From the NCBI RefSeq assembly GCF_020379485.1, contig NW_026014884.1:310001-374000 (forward strand): 64,000 bases of DNA, in the 5' to 3' direction. The notes under the pieces are model-generated. The model did no database searches, was not told where the DNA came from, and saw only the letters and a program-made list of their open reading frames with translations. Below are positions 51,495-63,059 of this stretch, piece after piece (position 1 is the first letter of the stretch; each line of letters begins with the position of its first letter). The position numbers were made by a program, and so were the translations under genes. This DNA is from Brassica napus. Taxonomy: Eukaryota > Streptophyta > Magnoliopsida > Brassicales > Brassicaceae.

Positions 51495-53625
51495 CATCAG
51501 AACCTGAGCTGAAGCTTCCGCAAACACACTGCTCTCTCCTCAGCTCAAATCCAAACCATAGAAGCTCTCTCCATCCGGTTCAGCTTCTTATGAAGAAGAA
51601 GACTGAAGCTTGGCGAGTTCTCATGGTTCCTCATCTTGTTCTCTTCCTGTCCTGGTGGTGATTCTCAATGGAAGCAAAGGTGTATGGACAAGGCCTAGCT
51701 ATCCTTGTACCAAGGCGCCTTGTCCAAGAGAAGATCACATCCGGTTCCAAAGAAGATGGTGTCAAGAGCTTGGCGCCTAGTGGAGATGAAGAAAGGAGGG
51801 GTCTTTGAAGCTGATGGTACAAGATGGAGGCCATGAACAGAAGGTGAAAGAGGTGGGTGACGATCCACACTCTCAAGACCAACAAAGCATGGCCGATTTC
51901 ATGAAAGGTTAAGGAACCAACCTGGTTCCTTGTGTAAGCGATTCTTTAAAAACCTTCTTGATATTGAGCTTGTGGTGTGACTGTGCCTGGTTATTGTGAG
52001 GTGTATTGATTGAAAAAAAAAACTGAGGATAATGTGTGATTGCTAAATAAAATTAGTTGAATCTGTCCCAGGATGCTTTAAAGGCTTGTTTAGTGTTTAA
52101 AGAGTAAAATGCTTGCTCCTGTTAAGTAATGAGTTTGCTAAATGAAATGGTATTGTTTGAAGCTCATGAACTGAAAACAGATTGAAAGTAATGCATTGTC
52201 TGATGATAAGTGATGATAGTAATGCTTAGCCTAAGTTATAAATGAATGTGTGATGGATTGTATTGTTGCATTCATGAATTGAAACTGATTAAGGTTAGTG
52301 CATACTGTCAAATGGCTGTCTTACATTGAAGCATTAGATTCATGTGTAAATGCTGAGTAAAGAAGCTTTAAAAATTGCCTAGGTAGCTTGTATTGAATCT
52401 GTTATGATCTTACTTGTGCTTAGAGAGTTTGCTTGCAAAGATTAGAACTTGAAAATGTCTAGTTTAATCTGTTGCATTGCTTAAAGACATTGGTGTTCAA
52501 ACTTGATGATGCATCAAGGGTTGACCCAATGCACTTGTGTCTTATCTTTGCTGGAGTTTGAGTGATGTTTCAGGTTCACAAGAGGTGTTCTTGGTTCACC
52601 ATCCATCCGAGTTGAAAGAGGAAGACTTAGCCCATTGTGTGGAGCAATGGAGAGTTGAGAAAGAAGTGGTGATGCGCCACTGATGTGTAGTCTCACTGAA
52701 GCTCACTTGCAAGCTTGGACCTATACTCAATCCAAGCTTGAGGAGGGGAGTTTAGTGAGCTATCAGTCGGACCAAGAAGGTTCAGAAGGTCCATTGCAAG
52801 CAACTGAAGAAGAAGGAGCCATCCGGGTCTAGGCAGTGGCGTGTCTAGGCAAGAGAGTGTTCAGAGCACTCTTGGCTGTGAGAAGATGAAGACTCTATCA
52901 GTGCGGCTTCTAGTGTGAGGTGGCTGAAGAGGTAGCTGAAGCTTCCACAAGCACTCCATGAAGATGGCAAGTTCAGAAGGTGTTGCAATGGAGTAATGGT
53001 ACAGATCATGAAGCTATCCATCCAAGCTTGTTCCTGTGAGAGTCTCAAGCTTGAGGGGGAGTGTTGAAGCTTACATGATCTGAGAGTACTTGGTGGTTAT
53101 TCAAGAAGAGGAGCAGATCAGTTATGAAGCATAATGAAGGATGAAGAAGCAATCACCAATGCGGCCTCTAGAGTGAGGTGATTGGTACTACAGTCTGAAG
53201 CATCCTGTCATGAAGGTTTCAGTAACATGGTGGTGACTCATGAAGAAGAAGCAGCCAAGACTCAGCTTGTATCTATCAAGGAAGATCTGGTAGTCCGAGC
53301 ACTTGATCACAACAAGAAGGTTGTGAGAAAGGGGGAGAGACCAAGATCTGTCTAAAGAAGAGTACAAGAAGTGTTGATGAAGAGCAAGAGGAGTGGGTTC
53401 TATCTTGCATCACATGAGGGCCATGATCCAGAGTCTTTGTGTCCCTTACATTGTTGGTAAGGCACAAAGACTCACTGGCCAATCCCTAGGCCTTGGAGAC
53501 TTTACTCTTTTTCCCTCATCAAGGTTTTGTCCCAAAGGGTTTTCCTTGGTGAGGTTTTTAATGAGGAAGTTCTTCAAGGTTCCAAGCTTGACTTAGGATC
53601 AGCTAAAGTCAAGCTTGAGGGGGAG
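51495..53625 (+). other. Non-coding internal region of A2
   Basis: Collinear with 3539-5664 of A1 at near identity; no protein domain. The three hairpin-plus-purine-tract units are conserved (about 52710-52750, 53022-53061, 53583-53625). A run of eight A at about 52014-52021 is a private difference. Confidence 0.78.
53491..53617 (+). other. 3' structured module of A2
   Basis: Identical in structure to A1: the 41-nt hairpin at 53514-53554, the PPT hairpin at 53583-53617, and the outer stem starting CCTTGGAGAC. Confidence 0.76.
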
Positions 53626-54627
53626 TGTTAACTTGAAGAAAGGAATGGAAGAGCTAAAGGTGTTGAGTTGAGATGGATCTTGTGCAATGATAGGGCAAGA
53701 GCTTTAGAGATTGCCTATCAAGAGTTATGAAGTGTATGAAGGTGTCTAGAAGTGATCTAATGGGTGTTCTAAGCAAGGGCAAAGTCTAGGAGAGACTTAG
53801 AAGAGTCTTGAGGAGCAAATGGGCGAGTGTGCAAAGAGAGGGCTAGGCTGTACGGCCATGTACGGACATGTACGGACTGGTACGGCCCGAGAGATCACAA
53901 CTCGCCCATTTGAGATGTTTTGAGATGGTGCAAAGTCCGGGACAAGACGTGCAAGCTTAGGGCGTGATCAGAACATGTCCGGGAGGCTTTGTGCAATCTT
54001 AGGGTGTTGGGAGAAGCATCTGGTCGTGTGGAATCATTTGGGCATCAAGAAGATGCTGTTTGGATAAGGGAAGTGGTCCCTGATTGTGATTGGCTGTAAG
54101 TAGTCCAAAGACAGGCTGGATAGAGCTGTTAAAGGAAGAGCAAGTTGGCTATGAATCTGGACAGTTCTATGGACAGATTCAGGTGGTAATGCTGGTGCAT
54201 TCATAGCCACTCTTCCCTTTATCCAATCAGGCGCCACTACACAGCTCACCATCTCTCCTAGACTGATCCAAGCCATCCAATTCAAACCAGAACATCTCCA
54301 TCCTTCAAGTCTTATCCATTTACTTTAGGGTTTCATAACTTTGTAACCTGATTGTATAAAAAGACCCTTAAGGGGCGTTTTGTATCTCTTAAGTGAGTAT
54401 GGGGGGTTTCCCCATCTCCTTCATAATTATAAAAGTGTGTTCTTGATCAGATTCCCTTAATCTACCCCTTTCTTAGTCTCTAATCTCTTAATCTCTCAAA
54501 GTCTCTTTGTTTCTGATTCAAGTTCACACTAGTTTCATCAGACTTCTTATTCAACTAGTTCAAGACCTTATCTTTGCCTTTAATGGCTTTTCTTACACAT
54601 ACACATCCAGAGCTCTCAAATCTCACA
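53626..54627 (+). repeat. 3' LTR of A2
   Basis: 1002 bp, about six substitutions from the 5' LTR, followed by TTTAG. Confidence 0.92.
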
Positions 54628-55014
54628 TTTAGAAGCTCCGGATTGTATAGCATGCTTCCTGCTTGCTGCTAAGGCTTGTACTTGTTCCATGAACACTCTC
54701 CATTCCTTCCTGGTGATGCGATCATCAGCTCCACTCCCTTTCTCCTGCTCTTTTAATACCCCACTGTCTTCTACTGATTCCCCCATGTAGGCTGAGTAAG
54801 AACACTCTCCCACAACTCTCTTCCTACCCTTTCCTATGTTGATAGAAGCTTTGGATAGCATTCTGCACCTTCTCTTCTTCCGGAAGCCCTCACTCCTACT
54901 CCCGGTTAGCCTCCATGAGCTCTCACTCCTACTCATGGTTAGCTTCTGGAAGCTCTCACTCCTACTCCCAGTTGGCTTCCATGAGCTCTCACTCCTACTC
55001 ATGGTTAGCCTCTC
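54628..55014 (-). pseudogene. Copia fragment J, C-terminal part of Gag
   Basis: Encodes GECSYSAYMGESVEDSG and ITRKEWRVFMEQV, matching the Gag end of F (GECSYSAYMRESVE) and I (GECSYTAYLGES). It has a basic stretch (KKRRCRMLSKAS) and no CCHC knuckle. N-terminal to that lies an 11-residue repeat with SRSES motifs. It is cut near 55014 by the L LTR. Confidence 0.83.
54908..55006. repeat. 33-bp tandem repeat in J gag, three units plus partial copies
   Basis: Three consecutive 33-bp units (54908-54940, 54941-54973, 54974-55006) with partial units on both sides. The frame is kept (11 residues per unit, SRSES core). First and third units are the most alike. Confidence 0.88.
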
Positions 55015-55497
55015 TATTAGATTTTGTGATTTAAAGAGTGATTAAGTTTAATCTGAGACTTAAAAAGATTGGAGATTAAGAACAAGAGAGAGAGAGACTC
55101 AAAACTCCATTAATTAATAACTGATGAGGTTTACAAGTATTAATAGAGAGAGCAACAAGGAAATTCGAAATGTATAAGCATGTGTAGTCAAATGACAGGC
55201 TGGAACTCCTTTTGAATCACTTGGCTGTGCTTTCTCACATGCTTGCACTAGTGTAAAAGCATCCTCTCCTTTCCAGCATCATACAGGCTGTCAAAGTGCT
55301 CCCTTATCCTTCCTTATCCTTTCTGGTCGAATCTCATCTCTTCTCTTCACTAAGTTACCTTCTCATCCCATCAGATAACTTCCCCAAGTAGTTACTGTGG
55401 TTAAAATAAAGTTACCACAGTAAAACTCCAAAGTTACTGTCTGCTCCAAATCTCTTCCTCTCTCAACATATCAACTCTTTATTCTCTCATCTCAACA
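55015..55497 (-). repeat. 3' LTR of L
   Basis: About 483 bp; the left boundary (TATTAGATTTTG) is estimated because the partner LTR is outside the window. It carries GTTACTGTGG/CCACAGTAA inverted motifs at about 55391-55423 and no GTAC cluster. Confidence 0.78.
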
Positions 55498-55505
55498 CTC
55501 CCCCT

Positions 55506-55630
55506 CAAGCTTGACCATGTGGAACAAGTCAAGCTTGGAAGGACCATGAGATCTCTCTCATTAAAACCTCATTAAGGAAAACCCATTGGGACAAAACCTT
55601 AATGAGGAAAGAGTAGAGATCACATGATCA
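55506..55630 (-). other. 3' structured module of L
   Basis: The 41-nt hairpin at 55567-55607 has arms CCTCATTAAGG and CCTTAATGAGG, a perfect stem with both arms changed relative to E. The PPT hairpin at 55506-55537 has arms CAAGCTTGAC and GTCAAGCTTG. The outer stem GATCATGTGATCTCT pairs with the 3' segment with one mismatch. Confidence 0.8.
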
Positions 55631-55644
55631 GGAGAGTGTATAGA

Positions 55645-56428
55645 CTAGCCCTTAGGCGAGAGATCAATGAGTCCTAACCTGATGTGTATGGACTCCATTG
55701 TCTTTTGCCTTGCTGCCTTTGTGAACACATCTGCTAACTGATCCTCACTTCGAGTATAACAAGGTAGAATCACCCCAAGAATCATCATCTGCCTCACCTT
55801 GTGACAATCAACCTCAATGTGCTTTGTTCTCTCATGGAACACAGAATTAGATGCAATGTGGATAGCTGCTTGATTATCACAATGCATTGTCATTGGCGTT
55901 GCTTGAATAATCTCCAGATGCTTCAAAATCCCTTTTATCCACACTAGCTCATTTGTAAGCTTCAGCATTGCTCTATACCCGGCCTCAGCACTGGAACAGG
56001 ACACTACCTTCTGCTTCTTACTCTTCCAAGTGACCAAGTTACCACCAATGAATGTACAATAGCCTGTGGTTGATCTTCTGTCTGCTCGGTCTCCAGCCCA
56101 ATCTGCATCACAGTAGCCTACAACCTCAGTACTCTTGTTACATCCCATCCATACTCCAAGACCAGTAGTTCCATTCAGATACATCAAGATCCTTTCCACC
56201 ATCCGCCAATGGTGCTCCTTAGGAACTTGCATGTGTTGACTGACTTGATTCACCGCAAAACACACATCAGGTCTAGTAATGGTAAGATAAATCAACTTCC
56301 CCACTAGCTTCCTATATAGCTTAGGATCATGGAACAGATTGCTATCCTCAATCTCCCCCTCACGTGGAACCTTGTAACCATCCTCCATTGGCATCTTGGC
56401 TGTCTTTCCTCCATAGGCATCTGCTCCC
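55645..56428 (-). pseudogene. Element L polyprotein, C-terminal part (RNase H)
   Basis: Reads from KGADAYGG through PMEDGYKVPREG and RNase H to the stop. CDADWAGD, HCDNQAA and HIEVDCH are intact, but the glutamate motif reads SSAEAGY instead of SSAEAEY (glycine codon at 55978-55980), removing the expected catalytic glutamate. The upstream part continues at 63065 beyond element I, in the same frame. Confidence 0.9.
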
Positions 56429-56970
56429 TATACACTTTTGTGTATGTAGAGTGATGAATAAATATCAAGAGATGATTAGTGTAGTTTGTATGAGATTTGG
56501 AGATTAAGAGAGACTAAGAGAATAAAGAACAAGAGAGAATACTCAAAACTCCATTAGATTGATTAATGAGAGAGTTTACAACATATATAGATTAGGGATA
56601 CATAAAAACGTCCAGGTTCAGTCTAGTTAGGATAAGAAGCATGTGTAGTCAAAGATGCTTGATTCAAACTAGCCAATAAGGTTCCTCACATGCTTGGGTA
56701 TCTTGCTTTAGCTTTCCAGCTGGTGCCAGCCTGTCTAAAGCTCTCTTCCCTTGACCAGACCTTATCCAAACTCCTCCTTGCTTATCCAGACTCCTCCTGG
56801 CGTGTTTCACTCTCCAAATGGATGCAAGGTAACTTCCCAAGTCTTTTAACTCAGTTACCACAGTAACAATAAAGTTACTGTGGTAAATCTCCAAAGTTAC
56901 TGCCTGCTCCAAATCCCTTCCTCTATCCATGTATCAACTCTTCATCTCCTCATCTCAACACTTCTCAACA
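56429..56970 (-). repeat. 3' LTR of I
   Basis: 542 bp. The inverted repeat TTACCACAGTAAC (56855-56867) / GTTACTGTGGTAA (56874-56886) is perfect; no GTAC cluster. Confidence 0.92.
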
Positions 56971-56978
56971 CTCCCCCT

Positions 56979-57105
56979 CAAGCTTGACCATGTGAAACAA
57001 GTCAAGCTTGGAAACCATGAAGACCTCCCTCATTAAAAACCTCACCAAAGAAAACCCATTGGGATAAAACTTTGATGAGGGAAAAAGAGTGGAGACTCCA
57101 TGGTT
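56979..57105 (-). other. 3' structured module of I
   Basis: The 41-nt hairpin at 57040-57080 has minus-strand arms CCTCATCAAAG and CTTTGGTGAGG. The PPT hairpin at 56979-57010 has arms CAAGCTTGAC and GTCAAGCTTG. The outer stem AACCATGGAG is paired imperfectly, as in F. The hairpin starts 32 nt after the stop. Confidence 0.76.
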
Positions 57106-57112
57106 AAGGGGC

Positions 57113-57415
57113 TCAGCTCCTGGGAGTAAGATCAATGAGTCCAAGCCTGGATAGTATGGACTCCATTGTCTTCAATCTCGCTGCCTTAGTAAACACATCA
57201 GCCAATTGATCCTCACTCCTTGTATAACATGGCAGAATCACTCCTAAGATAATCATCTGCCTCACCTTGTGACAATCCACTTCTATGTGCTTCGTTCTCT
57301 CATGAAAAACTGAGTTAGAAGCAATATGGATAGCTGCTTGATTGTGACAGTGCATTGTCATAGGAGTACTCTGTTCAATCTCCAGATGCTTCAAGATACC
57401 CTTGATCCACACCAG
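57113..57415 (-). pseudogene. Element I polyprotein, C-terminal part
   Basis: End of RNase H after the solo LTR. HIEVDCH is intact, but the third carboxylate motif reads HCHNQAA instead of HCDNQAA (histidine codon 57344-57346). Upstream coding is at 58459-62399; with the LTR and one ACCAG copy discounted the frame is kept. Confidence 0.9.
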
Positions 57416-58458
57416 TGTTAACTTGAAGAAAAGAAATGGTGTCAAAGGAGAAGTATGGAGGAGTTTGGGTCTGGTACAAAGATAGGGCAAGTCTTATAGA
57501 GATTGTCTATCAAGAGTTATGAAGTGTCTTAAGATAGCTAGAAGTCTCTTATGGTGGTTCTAAGCAAGGGCAAAGTCTTGGAAAGACTTAGAAGAGTGTT
57601 GAGGAGCAAATGGACGAGTGTGCAAAGATAGGGCAAGGCCGGTACGGCCATGTACGGACACAAAGGATAGGGCAAGGCCGGTACGGCTTAGACTCGGCCA
57701 TTTGTGAGTCTTAGGCTTGGTGCAAACTTAGGGCATCAGTGTACGGACATGGCATGATCCGTACATGCTCTAATGTTTGTGATCAACCTAACTTGAGTCT
57801 CAAGGAAGAAGAGACTCGTGTGGCTTCATGTATAAAGGAGCCATAAGGATATTCAAATCCAAGAAGGGCGCGGATGTCTTTGGCACATCCTTGGTACCGT
57901 TTGGAGATAAGGGAGACAGGCTGTGCAAGCTGTCCATGAGCTGTGTATTGACCATGTATCTGGACAGATACATGGGAATATTCAGGAGCCTAAAAGGAGC
58001 CAATAAGAGGCTGGTCTCTACTTGACCAGATTCAAATAAACCAATCAGACAGCAAAGAGAGTTTAACCAATCAGATGAAGACCAGACCAACTCTCCATCT
58101 GAACCATCCATTTAAACTTCAAGTATTATCAGCCATTAGATTTAGGTTTATGATTTGCATCTTGTAAGAGCTTATATAAGCTTAGTAATGGCGATTTGTA
58201 AAGGTTAAGGGAGTAAGGGGGATTTCCCCTCTCCACTTCATGGAAATAAGAAGTTGTGTTCTTGAATCAGATTCTCTTTAATCTCTCCCTTTCTTAGTCT
58301 TTAATCTCCTAATCTCTCAAAGTCTTTTGTTTCTGATTTAAGTAAACACTCTCATCAATCTCTCTTTCTAAATCACCTAGAGCAAGCTCTCATCTTTCTC
58401 CATTGGAGTTTATACACACACAAACACAACTAGAGAAGAGAACTCTATAAATCTCAAA
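57416..58458 (+). repeat. Solo LTR of the A/B superfamily
   Basis: 1043 bp, TGTTAACTTGAAG to AATCTCAAA (expected CTCACA, one base changed), flanked by ACCAG (57411-57415 and 58459-58463). The target duplication with no internal region shows a full element once sat here and was reduced by LTR-LTR recombination. It is diverged from both A and B. GTACGG/CCGTAC units at about 57640-57685 and 57740-57765. It splits the element I RNase H gene. Confidence 0.9.
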
Positions 58459-61400
58459 ACCAGCTCGTTTGTCAACTTCAACATAGCCCTATATTCAGCT
58501 TCAGCACTTGAACAAGAGATGACCTTTTGCTTCTTACTCTTCCAAGTAACCAGGTTCCCTCCAATGAATGTACAATAGCCAGTAGTTGATCTCCTGTCCA
58601 CTCTATCTCCTGCCCAATCAGCATCACAATAGCCCACTACTTCTGTGCTGCCATTGCATCCCATCCAAACTCCTTGACCAGGTGTGCCACTCAAATACCT
58701 CAGTATCCTATCAACCATCTTCCAGTGATGTACCTTTGGCGCCTGCATATGTTGACTCACTTGGTTCACAGCAAAACATATATCTGGCCGTGTGATGGTC
58801 AAGTAGATCGGCTTGCCAACCATCTTCCTGTATAGCTTAGGATCCTCAAACAACTGCTTCTCTTCAACCTCCCCCTCACGCAAAACCTTATACCCCTCCT
58901 CAAGAGGTGTCTTTGCTACCTTTCCTCCAAGTACACCAGTCTCCTTCAGCATATCCATTGTATACTTCCTTTGAGACATAAACAAACCCTCCTTGGATCT
59001 GCATATCTCAATCCCCAAGAAATACTTCATCTCTCCCAAGTCTTTGATGTCAAACACAGACTTGAGGAACTCTTTAGTGGCTTTAATCCCAGCCTTATCA
59101 CTCCCTGTGATAATCAAATCATCCACATATACCAGTATCACAATGATCCCTGATGGAGTAACCAAAGTGAAGAGTGTGTGATCAAGTTCAGACTTCCTGA
59201 ATCCTCTCCCATTCAGAGTTGTACTCAGCTTCCTGTACCAAGCTCTAGGAGACTGCTTCAGCCCATATATTGCCTTCTTCAATCTCAAAACATTTCCTGG
59301 TTTTACTAGATGCTCAAGACCAGGAGGAGGAAGCATGTATACCTCATCTTCTAGCTCACCTTGTAAGAAAGCATTCTTCACATCCATCTGCCACAAATCC
59401 CACTCCAAGTTTGTTGCAATGGACAACACAATCCGAACTGTATGTAGCTTAGCTACTGGTGCAAAGGTATCAATGTAATCCTCTCCATAGGTCTGTGTAA
59501 ATCCTCTTGCAACCAATCTGGTCTTCTTCCTATCAATCTGTCCATCTGCTAGATACTTGATTGTGAAGATCCATCTACTAGATACAGCCCTCTTTCCCTT
59601 AGGCAGCTCACTCTCATACCATGTATCATTTTTGATCATTGCACCTGCTTCAGCTCCCACTGATTCTTTCCATTCCTTGTCTAACATAGCTTCTTCATAA
59701 GTCCTTGGTACATAACTCTCATCCAGACTAATCATAAAGGCATGATGCTCCTCTGGAAACTCAGCAAAGGAACACACGGCTTGAGAAGGATGCTCCACAG
59801 CCTGGGCATTGTAGTACACTCTCGTGTTTACCCAGTTGGAAGGATCCCTCTTTATCCTTGTGCTCCTCCGCAAGGTCTCAACATGTTCTTCAGCCTGAAT
59901 ATTATCTTGTGTTTCCTCTCCTAAACCAGTAGGTTCTCCCTGCTCATTTCCACCTGACTGATCCTCACTCTCCTCTGTACCAGTAGACTGAACAACATTC
60001 TCTACTTCCTGTGTCTCCTCATGATCATGCTGTCCTGAATCCTCTTGGTTTTGCTCCTGCTCCTCTGATTCAGATCCATTCCCCCTCTCATGATCAAGAG
60101 GGGTTGTTTCTCCAGCTTCTCCAGCTTGATTAGAAGGTTCTCTCCTTCCTGGTTCCTGATCTTGGGATAATCCTATCCCTAGCCTCTCCAACAACACTCT
60201 CAGTGTTGTTGCCTTCTCTGATGGAGCTCGGGACAGATCCTCTAGGTCTTCCCATTTCTTCTCCTCATAATATCCTCTAGACTCCACAAACTTCACTTCT
60301 CTGGATACCAAAACCCTCCTGGTTATTGGATCATAACATTTGTACCCTTTCTGAGTGATTGAGTACCCAATGAACATAGCTTTAGTACTCTTTGCTTCTA
60401 GCTTGTTCCTCCTCTCTCCGGGAACCATCACATAACACAAACACCCAAAGACTCTCAAATGATCAAGGTGTTGTTTAGTCTTGTTCAATACCTCAAAGGG
60501 AGACAGATTCTTTAGGATCTTGGTCGGAACTCTGTTGATGAGATAGCACGCAGTCTGAACAGCATCCCCCCAAAACCTCTTTGGAACATTTGCATGAAAC
60601 ATCATTGACCTTGCTACCTCCATCAAGTGCCTATTCTTTCTCTCAGCCACCCCATTCTGCTGTGGTGTGTAAGGACAGCTTGTCTTCTGCACAATCCCAT
60701 GCTTTGCTAGATAACTCTTGAAAGCATTGCTAGTGTATTCTCCTCCATTATCAGATCTTAGCACCTTCACAGTAGCATTGTATTGATTAGTTACATATGC
60801 TTGGAAGTTCATAAAGGCTTCTAGGACTCTATCTTTAGAGGGAATCAAAGTGACCCATGTATACTTTGATTTCTCATCAATAAAAGTGACAAAGTTCTTC
60901 TGGCTATCCCTAGACTCACACGGAGATGTCCACACATCTGAGTGAACTAGATCAAAGCAATGCTCATATATAGTCTTTGATGCTGGAAAGACAGTCCTAC
61001 AATGCTTTCCTACTATGCATGCTTCACACTCCAAGTGATTAAATGACATATTAGGCATGATTAACTCAATTTCACGAGCATGAGGATGTCCTAATCTAGC
61101 ATGCCAAGTCATACTATCACACCTATCATCAGCACTACTCAGGCACATAGAGTTAATGGGATTAAGAGTCTTAGCTGTTTGGAGATGATATAAGTGATGC
61201 TTGCTGTCCCCTCTGCCAATAACTCTTCCAGTCTTCAAATCTTGAAACTCAACTTCATTTGGCCTGAATACTACTTGACAATCCAGATCAATTGTAGCTT
61301 TCTTAACTGATATCAGATTTGAAGTGAACTGAGGCAGATATAAGGCAGTTGAGCTCTTTTCAAACAGCTTGAGGTTTCCCATTCCTTCTACTGGGATCTG

Positions 61401-62399
61401 AGCGCCATTAGCTATAGTAACACACCCTGTTGCAGCCCTGACATCACTTATCAGACTCCTATCACTGATCATATGATGTGTTGCTCCAGAATCAATTATG
61501 ATAGGTTTAGGAGCTGTGGAGAAATCGCTTTGCTTCTCACTTGCAGCTAGAGCACCTTGCTTCTTTCTTGCAGCCTGTTCATACACACACTTAACAAACT
61601 CATCCCATTCTTTCTTTGTGATTGGATCCTCTCCTCCTTTGGTCTCCTGCCTCCTTGTACTTACACCATCTTTTACTGATTCTCCCAAGTAAGCTGTGTA
61701 TGAACACTCTCCTATAACCATCTGCTGAAGTATATCCTTGATTCTCTTCAAGATCACACTCATCCTGTCACTTAAGTGCTCAGCCTCGCTATCCTTTCTC
61801 CATGCCCTTCTCTTCATTAACCACTCCTTAGAAAGTTTTCTCAACCTTCCCTTCTTACAGCTTGTACCTCCCTTCCATCTTTCTGGTTTCCTGTTCATCT
61901 CCCACACATCACAAGTGTGTTTAACAAGCTCACATACCTCTTCCATAAGAAAGCTAAAGATCACATCTTGCTTCCTCCTTTCTTGACAACATCTCGGATT
62001 TGATGTGTGTGCCTTCACCACATCTAACTCTGACCATACTTCTCTCAGCCTTCCCACAAGCTGATAACACTCATCCTTTCCTTGTCTCAAGCCGCGGATC
62101 ACCCCTTTGTCCTCAACGACTCTTACAAGCTTGGACTTGCCTAAAGTTGCTTCAATCTCACTCTTTGTAGTGTCTCCTTGAACAACTTCATTTCCCAGCT
62201 TCAGACCTCTTGTCTGACCTTCTTCAGTAGCCATTTCCATGAAAGGTTTCCCCTTTCCATGACTACTCCATAACCCACAGCTTTCCAAAGCTCCCTTTAT
62301 CCATCTTGAACACACTCCATCCATCTCTTCTTCACGCCCCACTGGTTTACTAGATCTGTGCTTCATCTCCTGTTGAGGTTGATTGAATCGACCAGACAA
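58459..62399 (-). pseudogene. Element I polyprotein, N-terminal part (Gag to RNase H start)
   Basis: Open from MSGRFNQPQQ (62399; an in-frame ATG at MKHRSS, 62366, aligns better with F) to the solo LTR. Gag has no CCHC knuckle; a basic region (KKGRLRKLSKEWLMKRR) takes its place. Protease is DSGATHH. Integrase zinc-binding CEACIVGKHC and D,D,E motifs HSDVW, RSDNGGEY and AERKNRH follow, then an acidic linker, RT YVDDLIITGSD and RNase H CDADWAGD and SSAEAEY. Parts 1 and 2 sum to 4239 nt, a multiple of three, so the gene was open when the LTR element inserted. Confidence 0.92.
60079..60095 (-). other. Candidate central polypurine tract of I
   Basis: The minus strand reads GATCATGAGAGGGGGAA, identical to F, in the integrase-RT linker. 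Confidence 0.5.
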
Positions 62400-62499
62400 C
62401 CTCCCAAATACCCAGAAACTGAAGAACAGCTCATGAACAGCTCAAGAACACCAAGAACACACAAACAGATTCTCGCAAATCACCACTCCCTTCCTTGCC

Positions 62500-62517
62500 A
62501 AACTGGCTCTGATACCA
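62500..62517 (-). other. Primer-binding site of I
   Basis: Complement of TGGTATCAGAGCCAGTTT; one mismatch to the 18-nt initiator tRNA-Met match of the other elements. Confidence 0.88.
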
Positions 62518-63059
62518 TATACACTTTTGTGTATGTAGAGTGATGAATAAATATCAAGAGATGATTAGTGTAGTTTGTATGAGATTTGGAGATTAAGAGA
62601 GACTAAGAGAATAAAGAACAAGAGAGAATACTCAAAACTCCATTAGATTGATTAATGAGAGAGTTTACAACATATATAGATTAGGGATACATAAAAACGT
62701 CCAGGTTCAGTCTAGTTAGGATAAGAAGCATGTGTAGTCAAAGATGCTTGATTAAAACTAGCCAATAAGGTTCCTCACATGCTTGGGTATCTTGCTTTAG
62801 CTTTCCAGCTGGTGCCAGCCTGTCTAAAGCTCTCTTCCCTTGACCAGACCTTATCCAAACTCCTCCTTGCTTATCCAGACTCCTCCTGGCGTGTTTCACT
62901 CTCCAAATGGATGCAAGGTAACTTCCCAAGTCTTTTAACTCAGTTACCACAGTAACAATAAAGTTACTGTGGTAAATCTCCAAAGTTACTGCCTGCTCCA
63001 AATCCCTTCCTCTATCCATGTATCAACTCTTCATCTCCTCATCTCAACACTTCTCAACA
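62518..63059 (-). repeat. 5' LTR of I
   Basis: 542 bp, paired with 56429-56970, followed by the CTCCC duplication. Confidence 0.92.

Larger units (their letters stand above)
50475..54627 (+). mobile_element. Non-autonomous LTR retrotransposon A2 (complete)
   Basis: Full-length sister of A1: 1002-bp LTRs at both ends, PBS, a 2.1-kb non-coding internal region, PPT, and the TTTAG target duplication (50470-50474 and 54628-54632) in copia fragment J. The LTRs differ at about six positions. Total length 4153 bp. Confidence 0.93.
56429..63059 (-). mobile_element. Ty1/copia retrotransposon I (zinc-knuckle-less lineage, holds solo LTR)
   Basis: Flanked by CTCCC (56424-56428 and 63060-63064) in the L pol gene. 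LTRs are 542 bp each with one difference seen near 56655/62754. Same lineage as F. A solo LTR sits in its RNase H region. Confidence 0.94.

Noticed and set aside
57800..58111. 103-codon antisense ORF in the solo LTR
   Set aside because: It lies wholly within the LTR, has no recognisable domain and is not kept in related LTRs.
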